From: Flavobacteriales bacterium
Lineage (GTDB): Bacteria > Bacteroidota > Bacteroidia > Flavobacteriales_F > PHOS-HE28
NCBI GenBank assembly: GCA_020635725.1
Contig: JACJZF010000001.1
Location: forward strand, 62,001-126,000
Reading direction: 5' to 3'
Length of the DNA stretch: 64,000 nt
In this document: positions 41,824 to 50,495 of the stretch, in pieces
Numbering within the stretch: position 1 is the first letter of the stretch
How the letters are laid out: every line of letters starts with the position of its first letter
Position numbers and translations under genes: made by a program
Notes under the pieces: model-generated
The model's database searches: none
Told to the model about the DNA's origin: nothing
The model's input: the letters and a program-made list of their open reading frames with translations, nothing else

Positions 41824-42150
41824 ATGATCAAGGTCAGCGAGAATGCGAAGTCGGAAGTCACCAAGCTCTTGGGGCAGGAAGGCCGTGGACCCCAGCACTT
41901 CGTACGCGTGGGTGTGAAGGGCGGAGGCTGTTCCGGCCTGATGTACGACCTGGAGTTCGACGACCAGATGAAGGACGGCGACAAGGTTTTTGAGGACAAC
42001 GGGGTCAAGGTCGTAGTGGACAAGAAGAGCCTGCTGTACCTGCTGGGCACCACCCTCGATTTCAGCGGCGGCCTCAACGGCAAGGGCTTCCAGTTCATCA
42101 ACCCGAACGCGAGCCGGACCTGCGGCTGCGGAGAGAGCTTCAGCATCTGA
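41824..42150 (+). CDS. sufA: A-type iron-sulfur carrier/scaffold protein
   Basis: 108 aa HesB/IscA-family protein with the three cluster-binding cysteines: Cys36 (GGGCSGL), Cys100 and Cys102 (TCGCGES). It transfers Fe-S clusters made by SufBCD to apo-targets. First gene of the suf cluster, with its own -7 box. The sufB gene follows after a 108-base gap filled by a palindromic repeat. Confidence 0.92.
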   Translation: MIKVSENAKSEVTKLLGQEGRGPQHFVRVGVKGGGCSGLMYDLEFDDQMKDGDKVFEDNGVKVVVDKKSLLYLLGTTLDFSGGLNGKGFQFINPNASRTCGCGESFSI

Positions 42151-42158
42151 GAGGATAG

Positions 42159-42245
42159 CCGCAGAGACGCAAAGACGCAGAGAACCCAATATGAACGCCG
42201 ACCGCAGCAGCAGAACGCATTCTCCGCGCCTCTGCGCCTCTGCGG
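42159..42245. repeat. Palindromic repeat between sufA and sufB (CGCAGAGA family)
   Basis: Left arm 42159-42184 (CCGCAGAGACGCAAAGACGC then AGAGAA) and right arm 42220-42245 are inverted copies with 22 of 26 positions matching; the spacer is 35 bases. A 25/26 copy of the left arm alone occurs at 49787-49812, in the same operon. Confidence 0.75.
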
Positions 42246-42258
42246 CCAGTATTTGAGC

Positions 42259-43707
<1,449 letters not shown>

Positions 43708-43743
43708 AAGGATTTTCATCCCCAGCACCGAACTTACCGCCCC

Positions 43744-44976
43744 ATGGACGCCTACGACGTCTTGATCTTCCTGAGCGGGCTGGTCATCTTCAGCTACCTC
43801 TTCGACCTGTTCGCGCGGCGCACGCGCATGCCCTCGGTGCTGCTGCTGCTCGGCTTGGGCATCTCCTTGCGGGGCCTGGTCGATTACTGGGGCGTGGCCG
43901 TTCCGGAGGTGGAGCTGCTGCTGCCCACGCTGGGCAACATCGGTTTGATCCTGATCGTGTTCGAGGGCGCGTTGGAGCTCGAGTACGAGCAGAGCAAGCG
44001 CACCATGGTGCGGAAGGCCTTCGTCTCCGCGCTCTTCATCCTGCTCCTCACCACCACGGCCATCGCGGCGGTGCTGCATTACCTGCTCGGTGCCGGCTGG
44101 CACATGAGCCTCGCCAACGCGGTCCCGCTCAGCGTGATCAGTTCCGCGGTGGCCATCCCATCGGTGGGCGGGCTCGTGAAGGCCCAGAAGGAATTCGTGA
44201 TCTATGAATCCTCCTTCTCCGACATCCTCGGCATCATCCTCTTCAACTTCATCGAATCGAACTCCTCGTTCGGTGGCGCAGCGTTCACGGGACTCGGCAT
44301 CGAGGTGGTGGGCGTGCTCGTGCTCAGCGCCATCTTCTCCATCGCGCTGCTCTGGCTGCTGGGCCGCATCAAGCACCACGTCAAGTTCTTCCTCATCCTG
44401 GCCATCCTGGTTCTGGTGTACGCGGTGGGCAAGCAGTTCCACCTCTCCTCGCTCGTGGTCGTGCTCGCCTTCGGCATCTTCCTGGCCAATGCGCGCAGCG
44501 TGCCGTGGAGCTGGCTCCGCGAGCGCCTCATCTACCCCGACTTCGAGAAGGACATCAGCCAGTTCCACTCGCTCTCGCGCGAGAGCGCCTTCCTCATCCG
44601 CACCTTCTTCTTCGTGCTCTTCGGCTTCACGGTGCTGATCGCGGAGGTGGCCCATGTCAACGTGCTCCTCCTCGGCGCCCTGCTGCTGGCCGTCACCTAC
44701 CTCATGCGCGCCGTATTCCTCAGTTGGGCGCTGCGCATGGACCTGAAGCCGCTGCTGTACGTGACACCGCGCGGACTGATCAGCATCCTGCTCTACTTCT
44801 CGCTCCCGCAGGAACTGCGCATGTCGAGCGTCGGCCTCGGCCTGCTCTTCGTGATGGTGCTGACCACCTGCGTGGTGATGGCCCTTGGCCTGCTGGGCGC
44901 CACCACGGAGAAATCCGAAGGGGTGGCCGCTGCCACGGCAAGCGAGCCTCAGCAAGGCGCTGAAGCGGCGGAATAG
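43744..44976 (+). CDS. Cation:proton antiporter (CPA1/NhaP-like) inside the suf cluster
   Basis: 410 aa with about twelve membrane helices. CPA-type features: RTRMPSVLLLLGLGISLRG, GNIGLILIVFEGALELE, a conserved NAVPLSVISSAVAIPSVGGL (transport-core region) and FIRTFFFVLFGFTVLI near the C-terminal half (as LIRTFFFVLFGF). The C-terminal tail is short and soluble. It probably exchanges Na+ or K+ for H+ at the inner membrane. It sits between sufB and sufC on the same strand, which are usually adjacent; the link to Fe-S assembly is unexplained. Confidence 0.87.
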   Translation: MDAYDVLIFLSGLVIFSYLFDLFARRTRMPSVLLLLGLGISLRGLVDYWGVAVPEVELLLPTLGNIGLILIVFEGALELEYEQSKRTMVRKAFVSALFILLLTTTAIAAVLHYLLGAGWHMSLANAVPLSVISSAVAIPSVGGLVKAQKEFVIYESSFSDILGIILFNFIESNSSFGGAAFTGLGIEVVGVLVLSAIFSIALLWLLGRIKHHVKFFLILAILVLVYAVGKQFHLSSLVVVLAFGIFLANARSVPWSWLRERLIYPDFEKDISQFHSLSRESAFLIRTFFFVLFGFTVLIAEVAHVNVLLLGALLLAVTYLMRAVFLSWALRMDLKPLLYVTPRGLISILLYFSLPQELRMSSVGLGLLFVMVLTTCVVMALGLLGATTEKSEGVAAATASEPQQGAEAAE

Positions 44977-45009
44977 CGCTCGCCTTCTCGAACAGGGGCC
45001 ACAACCCGC

Positions 45010-45017
45010 TACATTTG
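45010..45017 (+). promoter_or_regulatory. -7 box TACATTTG upstream of sufC
   Basis: Exact TAnnTTTG match 54 bases before ATG 45072. The expected leader contains the inverted repeat CTGTTTAGA/TTCTAAATAAACAG (45028-45054), a possible operator or RNA hairpin. Suggests sufC onward can be transcribed separately from sufAB. Confidence 0.45.
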
Positions 45018-45071
45018 CCGAAAGCTTCTGTTTAGACGTGTTCTAAATAAACAGAGCCACTGATACCCAGC

Positions 45072-45821
<750 letters not shown>

Positions 45822-45822
45822 C

Positions 45823-45841
45823 GTCGACCCACTGGGTCGAC
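45823..45841. repeat. Perfect palindrome between sufC and sufD
   Basis: GTCGACCCACTGGGTCGAC, two 9-base arms around one base, two bases after the sufC stop. Could be an operator, an mRNA hairpin limiting sufC/sufD stoichiometry, or a repeat fragment. Confidence 0.5.
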
Positions 45842-45857
45842 CCGAGATGATAGAACG

Positions 45858-47123
45858 ATGACCACCGCTATAATGACCGATCCGAAAGCAACGGTGCTTC
45901 CGCTGTTGGAAGGAAGCACCTGGCCCGGCGCCGCCGAAGCCCTGGCCCAGGTGCACGCCCTGCCTGTTCCCACCAGCAAGACCGAGGCGTGGAAGTACAC
46001 GCGCGTGGCCAAGCTGTTCAACCAGCAGTACGCCGCACCGAAGGGTGATGTGACCCCCGCGCTGCCCGCCCGCTTTCCCTTCGAGGCCACACGCGTGGTC
46101 TTCGTGAACGGCCACTTCCGCGCCGACCTGAGCGATGATCTGAAAGGCCAAAAGGGCTTGGTCATCGACAGCCTGAAGCACCACCTCGCCCACGGCCCAG
46201 TGAAGGAGCATTACGGCACGTTGGCCTCCACCGACGAACGCCTCTTCACCGCCATGAACACCGCCGCCCCCACCGATGGTCTGATCCTGCTGGTGACCAA
46301 GGGCATGAAGGTGGAGCGTCCGATCCACGTGCTGCATGTCACCACGTGGGAGCGCCAGCTGGTGCAGCCCCGTGATCTCTTCATGCTCCATGAAGGCGCG
46401 GAGGTGGAAGTGATCATCGAGCATATCGCCCTAGATACGCCCGAGGCTTTCGTCAACAGCGTGCGGGAGTGCGTGGTGGGCGAAGGCGCGCGCCTCACGG
46501 TCCACAAGCTGCAGCACGAGGTCAACGGACCCACAAGCATCAGCTTTGAGGGTGCGTGCATCGGTGCGAAGGGTCACTTCAGCATCAGCACCACGACCCT
46601 GGATGGCGCGCTGATCCGCAATGAGGTGAAGGTGTCGCTGGCCGGTCCGGAAGCGCATGCCGAACTGAACGGCGTGTACCTGCTGAACGGCACCACGCAC
46701 TGCGACAACCACACGTACATCGGCCACGACGTGCCGGACTGCACCAGCGACGAGCTCTACAAGGGCATCGTAGCAGGCAAGGGCACCAGCGTGTTCAACG
46801 GCAAGGTGTACGTGAAGCAGGACGCCCAGCGCACACGGGCCTACCAGAGCAACGCCAACATTCTGCAGGGCGACGATGCCAAGGTGTACACCAAGCCCGA
46901 GCTGGAGATCTACGCCGACGACGTGAAGTGCAGCCACGGATGCACCATCGGCCGGCTGGACGAGAAGGGCCTGTTCTATCTGCGCAGCCGTGGTGTGAGC
47001 GAGGCCGAAGCGCGCAAGCTGATGGCGCACGCCTTCATCACCGAGGTGGTGGAGCGCGTGCAGAACGAGGATTGGAAGATGGTGTTGACGTCATTGATCG
47101 ACAGGAAGCTCGCAGCGCTATGA
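45858..47123 (+). CDS. sufD: Fe-S cluster assembly protein SufD
   Basis: 421 aa partner of SufB. Family features: TSKTEAWKYTRVAKLFN near the N-terminus, VERPIHVLHV, LNGVYLLNGTTHCDNHTYIGH, YKGIVAGKGTSVFNGKVYV, QDAQRTRAYQSN, CSHGCTIGRLDEKGLFYLRS (with the conserved DE-LFYL-SRG C-terminus). A large palindromic repeat fills the gap to sufS. Confidence 0.95.
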   Translation: MTTAIMTDPKATVLPLLEGSTWPGAAEALAQVHALPVPTSKTEAWKYTRVAKLFNQQYAAPKGDVTPALPARFPFEATRVVFVNGHFRADLSDDLKGQKGLVIDSLKHHLAHGPVKEHYGTLASTDERLFTAMNTAAPTDGLILLVTKGMKVERPIHVLHVTTWERQLVQPRDLFMLHEGAEVEVIIEHIALDTPEAFVNSVRECVVGEGARLTVHKLQHEVNGPTSISFEGACIGAKGHFSISTTTLDGALIRNEVKVSLAGPEAHAELNGVYLLNGTTHCDNHTYIGHDVPDCTSDELYKGIVAGKGTSVFNGKVYVKQDAQRTRAYQSNANILQGDDAKVYTKPELEIYADDVKCSHGCTIGRLDEKGLFYLRSRGVSEAEARKLMAHAFITEVVERVQNEDWKMVLTSLIDRKLAAL

Positions 47124-47128
47124 GTATT

Positions 47129-47222
47129 AACCGCAACGACGCGACGACGCAACGGGAACGCCACGTTCTCGTTCGCTTTGAATGGCGTTGCGCATTCGTT
47201 GCGTCGTCGCGCCGTCGCGGTT
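47129..47222. repeat. 94-bp palindromic repeat between sufD and sufS (CGCAACGA family)
   Basis: Left arm 47129-47154 (AACCGCAACGACGCGACG then ACGCAACG) and right arm 47197-47222 are inverted copies with 24 of 26 positions matching; inner AACGCC/GGCGTT arms extend the stem. The left arm recurs inside sufS (47717-47744, 27 of 28) and at 49818-49847 (28 of 28 over the shared part). The whole sequence would form a long hairpin in the operon mRNA. Confidence 0.8.
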
Positions 47223-47238
47223 CAATGAATTCACCCTT

Positions 47239-48501
47239 ATGAAACCCGCAGCGGTGAACCCGACCTTCGACGTGGAGGAGATCCGCGCGCAGTTCCCGAT
47301 CCTGAAGGAGCTGGTGCACGGCAAGCCGCTGGTGTACTTCGACAACGCCGCTACCAGCCAGAAGCCGCGCCGCGTGATCAAGGCCGAAAGCGCCTACTAC
47401 GCCACGATCAACGCCAACGTGCATCGCGGCGTGCATACGCTGAGCACCAAGGCCACCGAAGCGCAGGAGGCCGCGCGTGAAACGATCCGCAAGCACATCA
47501 ACGCCAGACACGCGCACGAGGTGATCTTCACCAGTGGCACCACGGCGAGCCTGAACCTCGCGGCGTTCAGCCTGGGGCAATTGCTGCTGAATAAGGGCGA
47601 TGAGGTGCTCATCTCTGGCATGGAGCACCACGCCAACATCGTTCCATGGCAGTTGGCCTGCGAGCGGCATGGGGCCGTGTTGAAGGTCATCCCGGTGACG
47701 GACGCTGGAGAACTTGAACCGCAACGACGCAACGACGCAACGGGTAGCGCGACGGATCTCTTCACCGAGCGGACCAAGGTGCTGGCCGTGTCACACGTGA
47801 GCAACACGCTGGGCACGATCAACCCCGTGAAGAAGCTGATCGCCGAAGCGAGAAAACGCGGCATCATCACCGTGGTGGATGGCGCGCAGGCGATCCCGCA
47901 CCTGGACGTGGACGTGCAGGACCTCGGCTGCGACCTCTATGCCTTCAGCGGGCACAAAGCCTATGGCCCTACGGGCACGGGCGTGCTCTACGGCCGCGAG
48001 GACCTGCTGGAGCGCATGCCCCCCTGGCAGGGCGGCGGCGAGATGATCGACACGGTCACGCTGGAGAAGAGCACCTGGGCGAAGCTGCCTTTCAAGTTCG
48101 AGGCCGGCACGCCGCACATCGCAGGCATCATCGGACTGGGCGAGGCCATCCGCTGGATGGAGGACTACGACAAGGCCGCCATGGCCGCGCACGAGCACAT
48201 GCTGTTGGAGCACGCCACAAAGGAGCTGCTCGCCATGGATGGCCTGCGCATCATCGGCACGGCGAAGGAGAAGGTGGGCGTGATCAGCTTCGTAATCGAC
48301 GGAGTGCACCACTACGACCTCGGCACCCTACTCGACCAGCAAGGCATCGCCGTGCGCACGGGCCACCACTGCACCCAGCCGCTGATGGAGCGATTCGGCG
48401 TGAGCGGGACCACGCGGGCGAGCTTCGCGTGCTTCAATACGGTCGATGAAGTGGATTTGATGGTGACGGCCACTAGGAAGGCGGTTAAGATGCTGCGATG
48501 A
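47239..48501 (+). CDS. sufS: Cysteine desulfurase SufS
   Basis: PLP enzyme of 420 aa releasing sulfur from cysteine for SufE and SufBCD. The PLP lysine is in FSGHKAYGPTG (Lys240) and the active-site Cys378 in RTGHHCTQP, as in class II SufS. ATG 47239 gives the family N-terminus. Residues 157-172 (GELEPQRRNDATGSATDL) are encoded by a copy of the CGCAACGA repeat and replace the usual loop between the DxxGxL strand and TERTKVLAVSHVSN; the frame is preserved and the catalytic core looks intact. The next gene overlaps the stop as ATGA. Confidence 0.95.
   Translation: MKPAAVNPTFDVEEIRAQFPILKELVHGKPLVYFDNAATSQKPRRVIKAESAYYATINANVHRGVHTLSTKATEAQEAARETIRKHINARHAHEVIFTSGTTASLNLAAFSLGQLLLNKGDEVLISGMEHHANIVPWQLACERHGAVLKVIPVTDAGELEPQRRNDATGSATDLFTERTKVLAVSHVSNTLGTINPVKKLIAEARKRGIITVVDGAQAIPHLDVDVQDLGCDLYAFSGHKAYGPTGTGVLYGREDLLERMPPWQGGGEMIDTVTLEKSTWAKLPFKFEAGTPHIAGIIGLGEAIRWMEDYDKAAMAAHEHMLLEHATKELLAMDGLRIIGTAKEKVGVISFVIDGVHHYDLGTLLDQQGIAVRTGHHCTQPLMERFGVSGTTRASFACFNTVDEVDLMVTATRKAVKMLR
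47717..47744 (+). repeat. CGCAACGA-family repeat inserted in frame within sufS
   Basis: 28 bases matching 47129-47156 at 27 positions (one G-to-A change). It encodes EPQRRNDATG in a surface loop. Only the left arm is present. Confidence 0.85.
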
Positions 48502-49046
48502 TGTCCGGGTTGGCGAAATACACCTGCGAAGCGTGCGGCCAAGAGCATGAGGATTGGCCAGCGCTTACGTGGGACTCACCTTTGCAGTACAACATTTTGC
48601 CCGATGAGGTCAAGAAAGCCCGGGCTGACCTCGACAGCGATTTCTGTGTGATCCGCCACGACGCCCAGGTCGATCGCTTCATCCGTGTGTCACTAGTTCA
48701 GCCAGTGCACGGTCGTTGCGATGGACTGCACTATGGGCTCTGGGTATCGCTGAGCGAGGAGAAGTTCTTGGCATACGCCGACAAATACGGGAACAGGGAA
48801 GCCGATGCGGCCCGCTATTTCGGCTGGTTATGCAACGAAATACCAGGCTACGACAGCACCCTGTCGATCCCCATGAATGTCACGACGCGGATAGGGAACC
48901 TTCGTCCCGTCGTTGAACCACATCAAGACTTCGATCACCCCTTCGTCCGAGACTACTATCGCGGTATCAGTCTGGCAGAGGCTGAGCGCCGCGTGCAAGA
49001 ACTACTGGACGTCGTGTCCAAGAGAGAATCTGGCTATGGTCAGTAA
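48498..49046 (+). CDS. DUF2199 family protein
   Basis: 182 aa. The N-terminal CEACGQEH forms a zinc-ribbon-like pair (CxxC), followed by WPALTWDSPLQYN and FCVIRHDAQVDRFIRVSL, and WVSLSEEKF, segments typical of DUF2199. The biochemical role is unknown. It overlaps sufS by 4 bases and sufE by 11 bases, so it is translated as part of the suf cluster. Its codon use is less GC-biased than the suf genes, suggesting later insertion into the operon. Confidence 0.8.
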   Translation: MMSGLAKYTCEACGQEHEDWPALTWDSPLQYNILPDEVKKARADLDSDFCVIRHDAQVDRFIRVSLVQPVHGRCDGLHYGLWVSLSEEKFLAYADKYGNREADAARYFGWLCNEIPGYDSTLSIPMNVTTRIGNLRPVVEPHQDFDHPFVRDYYRGISLAEAERRVQELLDVVSKRESGYGQ

Positions 49047-49464
49047 TCCGCTCACCCAAACCCAACAGGAGATCGTCGACGAGTTCGCCCTATTCTCCGA
49101 CTGGCAGGACAAGTACGAGCACTTGATCGAGCTGGGCAAGGACCTGCCGTTGATCGCGGCCGAGCACAAGACCGAGGCGAACATCGTGCGGGGCTGTCAG
49201 GCGCGGGTGTGGTTGAACGCCGAGCTGAAGAACGACCTCGTGCATTTCACCGCCGACAGCGACGCCATGATCACCAAGGGCATCGTGGCCCTGCTGGTGC
49301 GCGTGTTCAATGATCGCACGCCACAAGAGATCCTCGGTGCTTCCACTGAATTCGTAGACACCATCGGCCTGCGTGCGCACCTGAGCCCGAACCGTGCGAA
49401 CGGATTGAGCGCGATGGTCGACCAGATGAAACGCTACGCACTCGCCTACTCCGCCAAGTCATGA
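49036..49464 (+). CDS. sufE: Sulfur-acceptor protein SufE
   Basis: 142 aa. Accepts persulfide from SufS and passes it to SufB. The acceptor Cys54 is in VRGCQARVW, with preceding IELGKDLP and following SDAMITKGIVALLVRVFNDRTPQEI typical of SufE. ATG 49036 lies inside the preceding gene's 3' end (11-base overlap), and the stop overlaps the next start as ATGA. Confidence 0.95.
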   Translation: MVSNPLTQTQQEIVDEFALFSDWQDKYEHLIELGKDLPLIAAEHKTEANIVRGCQARVWLNAELKNDLVHFTADSDAMITKGIVALLVRVFNDRTPQEILGASTEFVDTIGLRAHLSPNRANGLSAMVDQMKRYALAYSAKS

Positions 49465-49781
49465 CACCGGAGGAAAAGAAACACCTCGAGGAACGCGTGA
49501 TCGACATGCTGAAGAGCGTGTACGACCCGGAGATCCCCGTGGACATCTATGAGCTGGGCCTGATCTACGAGGTGAACATCAGCGATGACGCGGAGGTGAC
49601 AATCAAGATGACCTTGACGAGCCCCGCATGCCCCGTGGCCGAGAGCCTGCCCAGTGAGGTGGAACAGAAGGTGGCCAGCGTGCAGGGCGTGGAGAGCGCC
49701 AAGGTGGAGATCACCTTCGAGCCGCCGTGGGACCGCACCATGATGAGCGAGGCGGCGCAGTTGGAGCTGGGGTTCATGTAA
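49461..49781 (+). CDS. sufT: SufT/DUF59 (MIP18-like) Fe-S assembly factor
   Basis: 106 aa DUF59 protein: VYDPEIPVDIYELGLIYEV and LTSPACPVAESLPSEVEQKV (with the conserved reactive Cys) are diagnostic. DUF59 proteins in suf operons assist Fe-S maturation of client proteins. Coupled to sufE by a 4-base overlap. A composite repeat follows the stop. Confidence 0.92.
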   Translation: MTPEEKKHLEERVIDMLKSVYDPEIPVDIYELGLIYEVNISDDAEVTIKMTLTSPACPVAESLPSEVEQKVASVQGVESAKVEITFEPPWDRTMMSEAAQLELGFM

Positions 49782-49786
49782 GGTGG

Positions 49787-49847
49787 CCGAAGAGACGCAA
49801 AGACGCAGAGAAGACAGAACCGCAACGACGCGACGACGCAACGGGAA
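49787..49847 (+). repeat. Two repeat-family left arms in tandem between sufT and the DUF2480 gene
   Basis: 49787-49812 matches the 42159-42184 arm (25 of 26) and 49818-49847 matches the 47129 arm (28 of 28 over the shared part). No right arms follow. The run is open in the DUF2480 frame but precedes its likely start. Confidence 0.8.
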
Positions 49848-49860
49848 TGCAACGAAAGGC

Positions 49861-50406
49861 GTGAGCGACGACAGCCCCATCCTCAACAAGGTCGCTTCGA
49901 GCGGCATCATCACCCTCGACCTGGAGGAGCTGTATCCGGCTGGTGAGCGCGTTGTCTTCGACCTGAAGCCGCTACTCTGGCAGGAAGTCGCGCTGAAGGA
50001 GGATGACCTGCGCGCCTTCTGCAAGGCGCACGACTGGGCGCAGTACACCGGTAAGCTCGTGAGCGTGCATTGCAGCGCCGATGCCATCATCCCCACCTGG
50101 GCCTACATGCTCGTGGCCACGCATCTCCAGCCGTTCGCGGCATTCATCACACAAGGGGATACAGACCAACTGGAACGCGCCGTGTTCACGCGGTTCGTGC
50201 AGCAATTGGACATCGAGCCCTACCGCAACGCGCGCGTGGTGGTGAAGGGCTGCAGCAAGCTGCCCGTGCCGCTGAATGCGTACGTGGAACTGAGCGCGAT
50301 GCTGCTGCCGGTGGTGAAGAGCTTGATGTTCGGGGAGCCGTGCAGCACCGTGCCGCTGTATAAAGCACAGAAACCCTTACGCGACTCCGGGTCAAGCCCG
50401 GAGTGA
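49861..50406 (+). CDS. DUF2480 family protein with a repeat-derived C-terminus
   Basis: 181 aa from GTG 49861 (VSDDSPILNKVASSGIITLD), the family-like start; the open frame reaches back to 49783 only through repeat DNA. Conserved parts: LDLEELYPAGERVVFDLKPLLWQ, VSVHCSADAIIPTWAYMLV and the final VKSLMFGEPCSTVPLYK. Role unknown, but it is often encoded next to suf genes in Bacteroidota. The last residues (RDSGSSPE) and the stop come from a CTCCGGG/CCCGGAG dispersed repeat. A second, diverged copy of the gene's 3' end lies beyond it at 50413-50487. Confidence 0.82.
   Translation: MSDDSPILNKVASSGIITLDLEELYPAGERVVFDLKPLLWQEVALKEDDLRAFCKAHDWAQYTGKLVSVHCSADAIIPTWAYMLVATHLQPFAAFITQGDTDQLERAVFTRFVQQLDIEPYRNARVVVKGCSKLPVPLNAYVELSAMLLPVVKSLMFGEPCSTVPLYKAQKPLRDSGSSPE
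50311..50373 (+). repeat. 3'-end duplication of the DUF2480 gene, copy 1
   Basis: Encodes VVKSLMFGEPCSTVPLYKAQK in frame. Copy 2 is at 50413-50473. Confidence 0.75.
50385..50403. repeat. CTCCGGG/CCCGGAG dispersed palindrome at the DUF2480 stop
   Basis: 7-bp stem with loop TCAAG, followed by TGACA. The sequence CTCCGGGTCAAGCCCGGAG is a dispersed repeat known in many bacterial genomes. Here it lies between the two copies of the DUF2480 3' end and supplies the stop codon. It may also act as a terminator. Confidence 0.7.
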
Positions 50407-50412
50407 CAAAGG

Positions 50413-50478
50413 GCGGTGAAGAGCCTGATGTTCCGGGAGCCCTCGCACAGTACCGCTGTACAAGGCGCCGAAGGCCTA
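50413..50478 (+). pseudogene. 3'-end duplication of the DUF2480 gene, copy 2 (frameshifted remnant)
   Basis: Reads AVKSLMFREPSHST in one frame and then PLYKAPKA plus TAG (50476-50478) in another, after a small deletion. It corresponds to the family-typical C-terminus and may be the ancestral gene end displaced by the inserted repeat. Confidence 0.65.
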
Positions 50479-50481
50479 GCC

Positions 50482-50489
50482 GTACTTTC
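50482..50489 (+). promoter_or_regulatory. -7 box TACTTTCG of the HExxH secreted protein gene
   Basis: One mismatch to TAnnTTTG, six bases before ATG 50496; leaderless transcript implied. Confidence 0.42.
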
Positions 50490-50495
50490 GGCGAG

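Noticed and set aside
49818..49847. Repeat copies as CRISPR or attachment sites
   Set aside because: Copies are scattered within one operon without regular spacing, integrase or cas genes.
49783..49860. N-terminal extension of the DUF2480 protein
   Set aside because: Encoded by two repeat arms (TQRRREDRTATTRRRN); the family N-terminus begins at GTG 49861.
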